Source: Lactobacillus sp. S2-2 (GTDB taxonomy: Bacteria; Bacillota; Bacilli; Lactobacillales; Lactobacillaceae). Taken from it: a stretch of DNA of 64,000 nucleotides. How positions within the stretch are numbered: position 1 is the stretch's first letter; every line of letters starts with the position of its first letter. Shown piece by piece: positions 1-8,838 of this stretch. Made by a program: the position numbers and the translations under genes. Under the pieces are notes generated by a model. It did no database searches and was not told the origin of the DNA. It worked only from the letters and a program-made list of their open reading frames with translations. The stretch lies in the NCBI RefSeq assembly GCF_021698855.1, contig NZ_WWFA01000003.1:62001-126000 (forward strand), in the 5' to 3' direction.

Positions 1-134
1 AAAAATTTGACATTTTTGGTTTTTAAAATATTATCACTCCTATATATATGAATGTAAAAAAATTTTCGTTCAAAAGTAAATTAAACAACATTTGTCATAT
101 TAAAGCCTAAGAATTACACAAAGATTTCCAATTC

Positions 135-151
135 ATTACAATAATTGTGAT
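135..151. promoter_or_regulatory. Short inverted repeat in the left-edge intergenic region
   Basis: ATTACAAT-A-ATTGTGAT is an 8-1-8 inverted repeat with one mismatch per arm. It lies in the roughly 190 bp left of the NhaC-family gene, where I see no other convincing feature. It could be an operator for a leftward gene beyond the window. I cannot assign a regulator, and in AT-rich DNA such repeats also arise by chance. Confidence 0.25.
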
Positions 152-189
152 AAAAGAAACATTGTAATAGTTTTGTAATATTTAATGAA

Positions 190-220
190 CAAAAAAAGAA
201 TCCTAACTAGGATTCTTTTT
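190..220. terminator. Terminator overlapping the end of the NhaC-family gene
   Basis: An 8-bp stem with a 4-nt loop (AGAATCCT / AGGATTCT) has an A run on its left and a T run on its right. It fits a Rho-independent terminator for the leftward NhaC-family gene. The stop codon of that gene (TAG, 207-209) lies inside the hairpin loop. Confidence 0.8.
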
Positions 221-1595
221 CTATATGTTTAATTCCAATTCCTGTAAATGCACTAATTAATGAAAATACTGGAGATAATAATGAGAAAAATACAAAAGGC
301 AAGTATTCTAAAGTCGGAACACTTAATGTATGGGCAACAAAGACTGCTGCGACTCCCCATGGAACTAGGTAATTAATTACTGCTCCACCATCTTCTAAAG
401 CTCGACTAAGTGCAAGTGGAGAAAGTTTTGCTTCCGCAAATTTTTTCTTGTATGCATTCCCTGGCAAAATAATTGATAAGAATTGTTCACCAATGAAAAT
501 ATTTACTCCAATTGCTGATAAGATCACCGCTAAAATCAAATTACCAGTTCGATCAATTTTAGAAGTTAAACTTTCCATGATTGTATCAATAATTCCTAAG
601 TGCATTAATAAACCACCTAAAGCTAAAGCTACAATAATTAAAGCTACTGTACTCATCATAGACGAAATTCCACCTCGACTAAGTAATTGATCAACTTCTT
701 GATTTTTAGTATGTGCGACAAATCCATTTTCAATAATGTCTGCTAATTTTTCTAATTTAAAATGCGGATTATTAATAAATAGCAATCCAATTGAAACAAC
801 AATATTAATTAATAAAGTTGGAACTGTTGGAATTTTCACCCATGCACAGATGATTAATAAAATTACTGGAATCAACGCAATTAAGCTAATCGAGAAATTT
901 TGATTTAAAATACTTACAGTCGAATTAATTTTAGATAAATCAGCAGTTTGGTGACCATTTCCAATAAAAGAAAATAAAATTAAGGATCCAATAAAGGCCG
1001 GAATAGTTGACCACATCATATTTTTAATATGATCAAACAAATCTACTCCAACTACTGCAGTAGTTAAATTAGTGGAAGCTGACAATGGTGATGATTTATC
1101 CCCAAAAACTGCCCCAGAAATAACGGCTCCAGCAACCATTGCTGGATTAATTCCCATTGTAATTCCAATCCCCATCAGAGCAATTCCTACTGTCGAAATA
1201 ACAGTAAAAGCACTTCCAATAAAAGTTCCGACAATTGCACAAATTAAAAAGACTGATGGCAAGAACCATTTAATTGAAATTAACTTAAAGCCAAAAACCA
1301 TTAAACTAGGAATGACTCCAGAGGCAATCCAAACTCCAATTAAAGTTCCAATTAACATAAAAATAAATAACGGAACAATTCCATTTTTAATTCCAACCAC
1401 CAAGCTATCATTAACATCATCCCAGCTAAATCCTCGTAGTTTTGCCCAAAAAATTAAAAGCATGATGACTGTCAAAATAGGAACTAATGGGCTTAATTGT
1501 AGATACATAATTCCAATCCCCATGATTACAAGCATGACAAGCAATACTGTAATTGCTTCAAATAAATTAATTGAAATTTTCTTTTTTTCCTTCAT
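207..1595 (-). CDS. NhaC-family Na+/H+ antiporter-like carrier, probable tyrosine transporter
   Basis: A 462-residue polytopic membrane protein with about 11-12 hydrophobic segments. The NhaC family motif GDKSSPLSASTNL is at residues 165-177. NhaC proteins exchange Na+ and H+, sometimes coupled to organic substrates. The gene has its own promoter and a T-box leader whose specifier codon reads UAC (Tyr). NhaC-family carriers under tyrosine T-boxes (YheL type) have been proposed as tyrosine transporters from comparative genomics, so tyrosine uptake is the likely role here. The start ATG follows a good AAAGGAG site. The membrane family is seen in the sequence; the substrate is inferred from the leader only. 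Confidence 0.85.
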   Translation of the reverse strand: MKEKKKISINLFEAITVLLVMLVIMGIGIMYLQLSPLVPILTVIMLLIFWAKLRGFSWDDVNDSLVVGIKNGIVPLFIFMLIGTLIGVWIASGVIPSLMVFGFKLISIKWFLPSVFLICAIVGTFIGSAFTVISTVGIALMGIGITMGINPAMVAGAVISGAVFGDKSSPLSASTNLTTAVVGVDLFDHIKNMMWSTIPAFIGSLILFSFIGNGHQTADLSKINSTVSILNQNFSISLIALIPVILLIICAWVKIPTVPTLLINIVVSIGLLFINNPHFKLEKLADIIENGFVAHTKNQEVDQLLSRGGISSMMSTVALIIVALALGGLLMHLGIIDTIMESLTSKIDRTGNLILAVILSAIGVNIFIGEQFLSIILPGNAYKKKFAEAKLSPLALSRALEDGGAVINYLVPWGVAAVFVAHTLSVPTLEYLPFVFFSLLSPVFSLISAFTGIGIKHIEKES

Positions 1596-1638
1596 TAGTT
1601 AACACTCCTTTATATTATTTATGACAGTTATCAAATAA

Positions 1639-1869
1639 AAAACGCCTCTGTTCTATAAACAGGGACGTTTTAACGCGGTACCACCCAAATTAAAAATCAA
1701 TAAAAATATTGATTAATCACTTGTTCAGATGATATCGATTCTGAATTATTCGTTTTATTTAATGTCGACGTATTTTGAAACTAACACCCTGATCGGTTCG
1801 CATTAACCACCGACTTTCTGACACCCAGATGCAATCCTACTTAATCGAAATAAAAAGTCATATTTATTT
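1639..1869 (-). ncRNA. T-box riboswitch, tyrosine specifier (UAC)
   Basis: On the minus strand the conserved T-box core GGGTGGTACCGCG (1674-1686) precedes a terminator stem at 1639-1672 (AACGTCCCTGTT / AACAGAGGCGTT) followed by a T run. Further upstream is Stem I. Its lower helix pairs TTTTATTT (about 1847-1854) with AAATAAAA (about 1755-1762), an AGTA element lies on the 5' side of the specifier loop, and the apical part contains GGTGGTTAATGCGAACC. The 3' side of the specifier loop reads AAAA-TAC-GTCG, placing the specifier at 1770-1772, a Tyr codon. Uncharged tRNA-Tyr would stabilise the antiterminator and switch on the NhaC-family gene. The codon assignment comes from loop position and was not modelled by covariance. 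Confidence 0.88.
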
Positions 1870-1875
1870 AAAAGA

Positions 1876-1905
1876 ATCATAGCACTATCTAATTAACTCC
1901 GTCAA
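1876..1905 (-). promoter_or_regulatory. Promoter of the T-box leader
   Basis: TTGACG (1900-1905), an 18-bp spacer and TATGAT (1876-1881) lie just past the trxA stop codon. The predicted start near 1869 is immediately upstream of the Stem I lower helix, so the T-box transcript is independent of trxA. Confidence 0.75.
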
Positions 1906-1912
1906 CTAAAAA

Positions 1913-2233
1913 CTATTTTTCTTCTAATTTACGATTTAAAAAATGAGCTAATTTATCTTTTGAATAAAGGCCGGTTACCTTTTCAACGCCTTTACCATTT
2001 CTAAATACCACAAAGCTAGGCATACTCATTACTTTATATTTTTGCGGAATTTCTTGATTTTGATCTACGTTAAATTTTACGAACTTAATCTTTTTACCAA
2101 AATCTTCTTCTAATTGATCTAAAACTGGTTCCATCATTTTACATGGACCACACCATGGAGCCCAAAAATCGACGAAAACTAATGGAGCATTAACTGCATC
2201 ATTAAAATTCTCTGGAGTTGCATTAATTGCCAT
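1913..2233 (-). CDS. trxA: Thioredoxin
   Basis: A 106-residue single-domain cytosolic thioredoxin, the usual length for TrxA. The redox motif W27-C28-G-P-C31 and the cis-proline context MSMPSF are present. It reduces protein disulfides using electrons from thioredoxin reductase. Its start lies inside the 3' end of terC (11-bp overlap), so the two are probably translationally coupled. No separate terminator is seen before the T-box promoter downstream. Confidence 0.95.
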   Translation of the reverse strand: MAINATPENFNDAVNAPLVFVDFWAPWCGPCKMMEPVLDQLEEDFGKKIKFVKFNVDQNQEIPQKYKVMSMPSFVVFRNGKGVEKVTGLYSKDKLAHFLNRKLEEK

Positions 2234-2972
2234 TTTGCTTCCTCTTTCTAACGTAGTGAATAATTAAAGTAACAACAATTGAAATAAGGACAAATGGTCC
2301 AAAAATTGTAGGTGGAATTTCGATATGGATCATTGGAATCGATAAGAATAACTTAAGTGAAATAAAGGCAATTAAAACATATGCCATTGTCTTCAATTCT
2401 GGAATCTTCTTCATTAGTACCATAATAAATTCAGCAATTCCACGCATTGCAAGAATCCCTATCATTCCACCAATTAAAACAATTACTGGATTATGTGAAA
2501 TCGCTAATGATGATAATACTGAATCAACTGAAAAAATAATATCCATAAATTCAATTTGAAGAACCACCATCCAGAAGAACTTTCTAGTTCCTCTTTCTTT
2601 GGTACTTTTTAGATGCATTTTACTTTTTTTATCACCTTTTTTAAAAAAGTATTGATAAACCAAATACATTAAATAAATTGCACCAATTACTTTAATTTCC
2701 CAAAAATCAATTAGGTAAACTCCTAATCCAATTACAATGAATCGAAAAACATAAGCTCCAATCAATCCATAAAACAATGATTCTTCTTGCAACTTTTTGG
2801 TTGGTAAAACTTGAGTTTGTGCAGCTAAAACAACTGCATTATCAACTGATAATAAAACTTCAATAATTACTAAAGAAAATATCAATAGCCAATCATTTCC
2901 ACTTGTAATTACGGTTTGCCAATTATTTAAATCAAAAAATGGACCATAAAGTTTTGCAATAAAATCTAACAA
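2223..2972 (-). CDS. TerC-family integral membrane protein (YkoY-like)
   Basis: A 249-residue protein with about seven membrane segments. TerC acidic motifs are visible: EVLLSVDNAVVLA near the N terminus and EFMDIIFSVDSVLSS in the middle. Members of this family have been linked to metal (often manganese) export that supports secreted metalloenzymes. I see no yybP-ykoY manganese riboswitch upstream. It starts at TTG with an AAGGAGG site overlapping the end of the GH73 gene, so GH73-terC-trxA reads as one operon. The metal role here is inferred from the family. Confidence 0.88.
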   Translation of the reverse strand: MLDFIAKLYGPFFDLNNWQTVITSGNDWLLIFSLVIIEVLLSVDNAVVLAAQTQVLPTKKLQEESLFYGLIGAYVFRFIVIGLGVYLIDFWEIKVIGAIYLMYLVYQYFFKKGDKKSKMHLKSTKERGTRKFFWMVVLQIEFMDIIFSVDSVLSSLAISHNPVIVLIGGMIGILAMRGIAEFIMVLMKKIPELKTMAYVLIAFISLKLFLSIPMIHIEIPPTIFGPFVLISIVVTLIIHYVRKRKQNGN

Positions 2973-2984
2973 TTACTTTCCTCC

Positions 2985-3638
2985 TTATTCTTCGTAACTA
3001 TTAATTGCTTCTGTATCATATTCTCTTAAATTATTTTTAACAATTACACCAATTACTTTTTTAGCATAATCTGGATCAGTTGCATAAGCATTTTTTTGAA
3101 TTAAATAGGCTTGCTTTCTAAAACTATACAAATCAGTCCGTTTAATAAATTTCTTAGAAATTAAATAATTATGATCATCAATTGCGGCTTGTAAACTTGG
3201 ATACTTTCTAAAATTGGCAACGACCATAACTTTCTTGCCATTTTCATACTCAGCAGTATTATAGCGAATTGATTCACCTTTGTATTCTCCTTTAATTCCA
3301 AATGGGTTATTTGCATTTAGATAAAGTCCTGAAGTTCCCCAATCAGACTCTAAAACTGCTTGAGCAATCACAATACTTGGTAATACTTGCTTATTTTTAT
3401 TGTAACTTTTCATGGCTGGTTTAGATAACTTAGTAATAAAGTTCTTTTGTGCCTTTTTTTCTTTTTTTTCTTTTTCAATTGCTTTAGCATATTTTGATTG
3501 CTGCTCATTTTGTTCCTGTTGCTGAGTTTGATTATTAATTCGATCTTTTCTAATTTCAAATCCAACCGCAAAAATTGCTATAATTACAATAAATAAAGTT
3601 AATAACGGTAAGAATTTTTTACTACTTCGATGTTTCAA
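2985..3638 (-). CDS. GH73 glucosaminidase, membrane-anchored autolysin
   Basis: A 217-residue protein. A basic N terminus and one hydrophobic segment (about 9-28) act as signal or anchor, followed by a Q/E/K-rich linker (35-65) and a GH73 (FlgJ/LytG-type) domain from about 70 to 205. The motif QAVLESDWG carries the probable catalytic glutamate E97, followed by NPFGIKG. It should cleave the GlcNAc-MurNAc bond of peptidoglycan at the cell surface. There are no cell-wall-binding repeats, so this is a short form. It starts at TTG with a GGAGG site nine bases upstream; a TATAAT (3674-3679) lies a short distance before it. Confidence 0.88.
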   Translation of the reverse strand: MKHRSSKKFLPLLTLFIVIIAIFAVGFEIRKDRINNQTQQQEQNEQQSKYAKAIEKEKKEKKAQKNFITKLSKPAMKSYNKNKQVLPSIVIAQAVLESDWGTSGLYLNANNPFGIKGEYKGESIRYNTAEYENGKKVMVVANFRKYPSLQAAIDDHNYLISKKFIKRTDLYSFRKQAYLIQKNAYATDPDYAKKVIGVIVKNNLREYDTEAINSYEE

Positions 3639-3816
3639 AATTACAAGCCTCCAGCATTAATATTTGTTGTTACATTATACTATACAACTTTTTAAAATTA
3701 ATTACTTTTAATTAATAATTAACAATTTCTTCATATAACTTCAAATTCTATGCAAAAATCGGCTGGATAGTGTATTATCAATGGTGTTATCATATTTCAA
3801 TAAAGGGGTTACTACA

Positions 3817-4737
3817 TTGATTGAAAAAGAAATAGTTAACCAAAATATTGAATGGATTAAAGTAATCGATTGTCGTCCAAATGACAAAGAAATTTTAAAA
3901 AATGAATATAAAATAACTCAAGAAATGCTTTATTATGCACTTGATCATCATGAACGTCCAAGAATAGAAGTTGATGAAAGTGATATGTTACTTTTAATTT
4001 TTGATGTAGCCGAATCTACTCGCTTTAATGGAGATATTTCTGCTGAACCAATTGGAATTATCATTGATGGAAAACGTTTATTTACATTTACAGCTAATAA
4101 AACTAATTTTGTAAATGAATTAATGAATCATACTATCCAAAAGATTCAATCAAAAACTATTGAAACATTTCATCCCATTGATTTAACGATGAGATTACTT
4201 TACAACCTTTCAATTCAATATTTTGATTACATAAACCAAATTAATAGTGTTCGAACTAGTATTCAACGTAATTTAAAAGGAAAAGCGAAAAAGAATGCAA
4301 TTAGTCACCTTTTGAACTTACAAACCAACTTAGTTTACTTTTTAACATCATTAACCGCCAACGATGATATGTTAACCGATTTAAAAAGGAAATTAAGATA
4401 CGAATTATCTGAAGATCAAAATGAAACTCTCGAAGATATTCGAGTAGAAATAAAACAAGGTTTATCGATGGCAGAGATGGCGAATGCAGCTACTCAACAA
4501 GTTGCAAATGCCTATTCTAACTTATTAGATAGTAATTTAAATGCAACAATGAAATTTTTAACTGTTTTTTCAATTTTATTAAGTGTTCCAAATATTATTT
4601 TTGGCTTTTTTGGCCAAAATGTTACTCTTCCATTCACTCATGGACATTTGGCTTGGGCATTTACAATTTTTATAACTTTTATTTTAATGCTATTAGTTAT
4701 CTTAATTCTTCAAGCTAATGACTTCTTTAAAAAGTAA
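3817..4737 (+). CDS. corA: CorA-family divalent cation transporter with GQN in place of GMN
   Basis: A soluble N-terminal domain with a long helical region precedes two C-terminal membrane segments. The CorA signature normally reads GMN at the end of the first membrane helix. Here it is FFGQNV (GQN at about residues 266-268). CorA proteins are pentameric Mg2+/Co2+ channels; GMN variants exist in the superfamily and may alter ion choice. I chose the TTG at 3817 (306 residues) because AAAGGGG sits nine bases upstream. The ATG at 3781 (318 residues) lies only four bases after a TATTAT -10-like element and has no ribosome-binding site. Confidence 0.85.
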   Translation: MIEKEIVNQNIEWIKVIDCRPNDKEILKNEYKITQEMLYYALDHHERPRIEVDESDMLLLIFDVAESTRFNGDISAEPIGIIIDGKRLFTFTANKTNFVNELMNHTIQKIQSKTIETFHPIDLTMRLLYNLSIQYFDYINQINSVRTSIQRNLKGKAKKNAISHLLNLQTNLVYFLTSLTANDDMLTDLKRKLRYELSEDQNETLEDIRVEIKQGLSMAEMANAATQQVANAYSNLLDSNLNATMKFLTVFSILLSVPNIIFGFFGQNVTLPFTHGHLAWAFTIFITFILMLLVILILQANDFFKK

Positions 4738-4765
4738 ATAATCATAAATCAGGAGAAAATATAAT

Positions 4766-7510
4766 ATGAAGAATTTTTTTCAAAGTATGCATAAAAACCG
4801 TATAATATCAATAATATTTTGGTTAGTAATGGTACTTATAGCAGTTATTTTTATGCCTAATATTAATCAAATATCTCATAATAGTTATCAAAATAATAAT
4901 GTAAACCAAAAACAAATTAACCAAGCACAGGCTTTACAAAATGAATGGGGACGTGATCTCAACAACACGAACCAAATTTTTGTGGTTTACAATAATCCTG
5001 ATGGAAAAATTGATAATAAACAACAAAAGATGATTTATCATTCAATTAGTAAGGTTAAAAAAGATGAAAATGGAATCAAAAAAATCACATCTTTGAAGAC
5101 TACTCCTTCAGCTGAAAAAAGATTATTATCTAACGATAAATCAACTGAACTATTAGTATTAGATGTTGATAATTCGATTGTACAAGATGATGCTTATGCC
5201 AATAAGTTAAGACAAGAATTTGGAACGGAAGGATTATCAAATTATGTAACTAATCAAAATATCATTAATAGTGCTAATGCTGATAGTATTTTAAGTAAAA
5301 CAAATATCGTAGGCATGATAATATTCATGATAGCAATCCTTATAATTGGAATTATTTTCAGATCAATTATTGCTCCAATTATTTTATTAATTTCCAATTC
5401 TATTACTTATCTAATATCTGTAAGTTTGATTATGTTGCTAACTGAAAAATTCAAATTAAGTTTTTCTTACTATTCAAATATCACTATCTTAATTAGTAGT
5501 GTAGCGGTTGGTACTCTAATTAGTTTCTATATTATTCGTCGTTTTGAGGAATTAATCTCTAAAGAAGATGATAATGAAATTAAAACAGTTACAGCTATCA
5601 TGGAAGATTTTACTTATCAAATAGCAATCGTTACATTAATTTTAGCAATTGCATTAGGTTCACTATTCCTTATCAATTATGCTCCAATTCAAGCTTTTTC
5701 TTCAATTGCAATTACAATCATAATAACTGCAATTGGAACAGCTAACATTGTTACTTTCTTCCTACAAATTTTGGGTAAATCTATCTTTTGGCCTAGAAAT
5801 AAACTTAATAACCAGAGTAATCATAAAATATGGCAAAAATTATCTAATTTTTCACTTTGGCAACCAATGGCTGGAATTATTTTATCAATATATATTATAT
5901 TTCCATTTGCGATTTCTTATAAATCAAATTTAACTTATAACGTTAATAATAATGATATAAGTAATAATCAAGCTATAACTGGTAGAGACGTTACTAATCT
6001 TCATTTTAATAATGGAAAAACAACTCCAGTTAAAATTTATGTGAAAAATTATCAAAAATTCAATAATGCTAATACTTTATTAGCAATTGATAAATTAACA
6101 TCAAAATTACAAGCTAATCCTGATATTAAAAATGTTTATTCAATTACTCAACCAGGTGGTGTTCCAGTTGATAAGTATCAATTATCTAATCAACTAGCAA
6201 TAGTAAATAAACGTTTATCATCAGTTCAATCTACCCTTTCAAATACCAATAGATCATTAAAAGCAAATATTAAAAATATAAATACAAAAAATTTAAATGG
6301 TCAGATTACTAAATTGAATCAAAATAGAATTGACTTAACTAAGTTAAACAACAGTATTACAAATACTCAAAATAATCTTTCTAATTCAATTAGTAATGTA
6401 GAATCAACTCCAACAATCAAACTAACCAAAAAACAAAAGAAACAAAAAAGACAACAGAAACAACTTCAAGAATCTCTAAATCAAGTCAATCAAGAGCTTA
6501 ATGATTCAATTAATGATTTATCTGATTTACAAAGTTCAATTAATAATAATTCTGATAATTCTTCTAATCATGAAATTTATTTAAAGAAATATTACTATCA
6601 ACTTAGAAGAACAAAGACTAATTTAACAAGAGCCAACAAATCAGTTCAATCATCTAATAAAGTAATTAGAAAAAACGCAAAGTATTTAAATAATTTACAA
6701 AAAGCTGATATTACAAAAGCTTATTATATTACCGCGGGACAAATGGAGGATACTGATTTTTATCAATCAATGTATAACTTCAATAGTTCAAATCAACAAA
6801 TTACAATGTTAGAAGTTAATATGAAAGATTCACCTGATAATAGTAGTAATCATAAAAGAATTAATAAACTTGAACAACAAGTTAACACTATGATTCAAGG
6901 ATCTAGATTAAAAAACTCAGATATTTCATATTCTGGTATCCCAATTGATAATGCCAAAATGCAACAAGATGCTCTTAAATTTATTCCAATAACTTTAGGA
7001 ATCATGATGCTCATCTTATGGATTGGCTTGATAATAGTTAGTCGTTCTATTCTTCATCCATTATATTGGATTTTAACTTATGTTCTTAGTGCATTTGCTG
7101 GTCTTCAAATTTCTCAAATGACTATTAGTTATCTAACTAATGATTCTCTACTTGATTCAAATAGTATCCTATTAATAATTACACCATTATTAATTTTAGC
7201 TACAGCGGAATTAGTTCCTTTAGCTAGAACTTATCGAAAAGATAATCCTGATATGATGTATTGGTTATCTTATGAAATAAATGATTTTGGTCAAAAAGTA
7301 AGATATTTAATCTTTGGTACAATTTTAATTGCACTTGGATTTGCTTTTGGTGGATTAAATACGTTCTTATATGTATTATTAACAATAATAATTACAACTA
7401 TTTTATTTAATATTACATTACCATTAATGGCTACTGCACTTGGAAAATTAGCTATAGAATTACCAAAAAGTAAATTGCATGAAATATTCAAACATAATAA
7501 AAAGAGCTAG
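4766..7510 (+). CDS. MMPL/RND-family membrane exporter
   Basis: A 914-residue protein with the MMPL plan. One N-terminal membrane helix (about 12-30) precedes an external loop, then a bundle of about five helices (180-340) and a helix near 365-385. A large external domain (about 390-730) follows, then a second helix bundle (735-905). Between about residues 470 and 650 the external domain is rich in N, Q, S and K with strong helix or coiled-coil character, as in YhgE- or YdgH-like surface exporters. It probably exports a lipid, peptide or toxic compound; the substrate is unknown. It lies 28 bp after corA and has its own AGGAGA site. Confidence 0.85.
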   Translation: MKNFFQSMHKNRIISIIFWLVMVLIAVIFMPNINQISHNSYQNNNVNQKQINQAQALQNEWGRDLNNTNQIFVVYNNPDGKIDNKQQKMIYHSISKVKKDENGIKKITSLKTTPSAEKRLLSNDKSTELLVLDVDNSIVQDDAYANKLRQEFGTEGLSNYVTNQNIINSANADSILSKTNIVGMIIFMIAILIIGIIFRSIIAPIILLISNSITYLISVSLIMLLTEKFKLSFSYYSNITILISSVAVGTLISFYIIRRFEELISKEDDNEIKTVTAIMEDFTYQIAIVTLILAIALGSLFLINYAPIQAFSSIAITIIITAIGTANIVTFFLQILGKSIFWPRNKLNNQSNHKIWQKLSNFSLWQPMAGIILSIYIIFPFAISYKSNLTYNVNNNDISNNQAITGRDVTNLHFNNGKTTPVKIYVKNYQKFNNANTLLAIDKLTSKLQANPDIKNVYSITQPGGVPVDKYQLSNQLAIVNKRLSSVQSTLSNTNRSLKANIKNINTKNLNGQITKLNQNRIDLTKLNNSITNTQNNLSNSISNVESTPTIKLTKKQKKQKRQQKQLQESLNQVNQELNDSINDLSDLQSSINNNSDNSSNHEIYLKKYYYQLRRTKTNLTRANKSVQSSNKVIRKNAKYLNNLQKADITKAYYITAGQMEDTDFYQSMYNFNSSNQQITMLEVNMKDSPDNSSNHKRINKLEQQVNTMIQGSRLKNSDISYSGIPIDNAKMQQDALKFIPITLGIMMLILWIGLIIVSRSILHPLYWILTYVLSAFAGLQISQMTISYLTNDSLLDSNSILLIITPLLILATAELVPLARTYRKDNPDMMYWLSYEINDFGQKVRYLIFGTILIALGFAFGGLNTFLYVLLTIIITTILFNITLPLMATALGKLAIELPKSKLHEIFKHNKKS

Positions 7511-7530
7511 TTAGTTAACTAGCTCTTTTT
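7501..7530. terminator. Bidirectional terminator between the MMPL and MerR genes
   Basis: AAAGAGCTAGTTA / TAACTAGCTCTTT forms a 13-bp stem with a two-base turn and a T run. The stop codons of both convergent genes lie inside the stem. Confidence 0.85.
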
Positions 7531-7998
7531 ATATGCAGTTAAATCAGGTTCTTGCCCATCTTCTTTAACCTGATAATGTAATTCGGTATTTTCATCAATG
7601 ATACCAAAAAGGTGTTTAGTTTTTTCATCATCAAAATATCCGAGATCAATTACTAAGACATCTTCATCATCAACAATTACATTATCGAACGTATTAAAAA
7701 CAGAATGAATTCTTTTAATTGAATTTTGTCGTTTTTGCGCTCTTTCAAAAGCCGCAGCCAAAGTAAACCCTTGTTGTAAATACATATTAATTAAATTAAT
7801 TAATATTAAATTTTTGAAATCAAAAACTCTGGAATTAGTTTTTTCAGTTTCTTTTCTAGTACTTTCAATTAAACCTTTTTCATCCCAATATCTAATTTGT
7901 CTTGTTGAAACGCCGGTAATTTCACTCACTTCACCAATTCTAAAAACTAACTTTTTAAAATTAGGTGAACTATATAAATGTTTAACTGGTTTTACCAT
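7519..7998 (-). CDS. MerR-family transcriptional regulator
   Basis: The N-terminal winged helix reads FRIGEVSEITGVSTRQIRYW, the standard MerR DNA-binding motif. It is followed by a linker helix and a C-terminal part (about 90-159) without the cysteines expected of a metal sensor. The ATG at 7998 is preferred (159 residues): GGAG lies six bases upstream, whereas the in-frame TTG at 8013 has no site. It follows the histidine phosphatase gene by 17 bp in the same direction and is probably co-transcribed. The signal is unknown. Confidence 0.88.
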   Translation of the reverse strand: MVKPVKHLYSSPNFKKLVFRIGEVSEITGVSTRQIRYWDEKGLIESTRKETEKTNSRVFDFKNLILINLINMYLQQGFTLAAAFERAQKRQNSIKRIHSVFNTFDNVIVDDEDVLVIDLGYFDDEKTKHLFGIIDENTELHYQVKEDGQEPDLTAYKKS

Positions 7999-8015
7999 AT
8001 TTACTCCGATCAAAA

Positions 8016-8672
8016 TTATTGGTTATAAGAAATCACTTTAAATTGATTATGCTTAAATTCTAGCTTAGTTACACTTCCATTATTAGGTCGTTTGGTTAAA
8101 TCAAACTCTCCATTTGAATATTTTTCAACTAAACTAAGTAATGTATTTCCATGACTAATTAATAAAACATTATCTCCATCTTTTAAATCTGAATTATTAA
8201 TTATCAAATTTAATCCTTGGTTCAGGCGATTCCAATATTCTTCAGCATTTTCTGCCATATGGAATGGATCTGCTTCTTTTAAATAATTCTTAGCAGTGTC
8301 CATATCATGACTTTGAATAATTTCTTTAAAACTTGGTTCCCCGTGTGGTGCACCTGCTTGAAACCAAGTTTGTTCAGAATCTAATCCTTCATAATATCCA
8401 TAAAAATGTTCTCGAAAAAAATATTTTACAATTGGCTTTTGTAAATTTTGATTCAAATTTTGGTCAATAATAATTTGAGCTGTATCTTGTGCCCTGGTAG
8501 TATCTGAACAATAAACTGCTTTAAATGGAATATCACTTAATTTATCTGCAGTTTGTTTGGCTCCATCAATTCCTTTTTGTGTTAAAGGTGAATTACTCCA
8601 TCCTTGTAACTTATTAAAAATATTAAAATAAGTTTGACCATGACGAACAACATACAAGTTAAAATCAGCCAT
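8016..8672 (-). CDS. Histidine phosphatase superfamily protein (phosphoglycerate mutase-like)
   Basis: A 218-residue cytosolic protein. The RHG signature with the phospho-acceptor histidine is at residues 10-12 (VVRHGQT). A second arginine motif (SDTTRAQDTA), the acid-base region REHFYGYYEG and the C-terminal SHGNT follow, all expected for an active enzyme. Lactobacilli carry many such paralogues with varied phospho-substrates, so I do not assign a substrate. A MerR regulator follows in the same transcription unit. Confidence 0.88.
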   Translation of the reverse strand: MADFNLYVVRHGQTYFNIFNKLQGWSNSPLTQKGIDGAKQTADKLSDIPFKAVYCSDTTRAQDTAQIIIDQNLNQNLQKPIVKYFFREHFYGYYEGLDSEQTWFQAGAPHGEPSFKEIIQSHDMDTAKNYLKEADPFHMAENAEEYWNRLNQGLNLIINNSDLKDGDNVLLISHGNTLLSLVEKYSNGEFDLTKRPNNGSVTKLEFKHNQFKVISYNQ

Positions 8673-8838
8673 TTTATCCCTCTTTTCAACTTAACCATGA
8701 TAACATCATTTTAATCATTCGATAAGCTATGTAAATGATATTCTTCTAAAATTTAAATAAGTTTTCCCTAAATCAAACTTAATTCAACCAATTTCTGATA
8801 ATATATTACTTGATTACATAATTAAGGAGTCCTGATTC

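Noticed and set aside
1072..1602. Long plus-strand open frame opposite the NhaC-family gene
   Set aside because: It lies entirely antisense to a well-supported membrane protein, has no ribosome-binding site, and its composition is that of a codon shadow.
2223..3780. yybP-ykoY manganese riboswitch upstream of the terC operon
   Set aside because: I looked for the conserved paired elements upstream of terC and of the GH73 gene and found none.
6240..6700. Asn/Gln/Lys-rich low-complexity stretch in the MMPL exporter as a sign of transfer or repeat expansion
   Set aside because: This composition is normal for the external coiled region of such exporters in AT-rich genomes, and no DNA-level repeat unit is seen.
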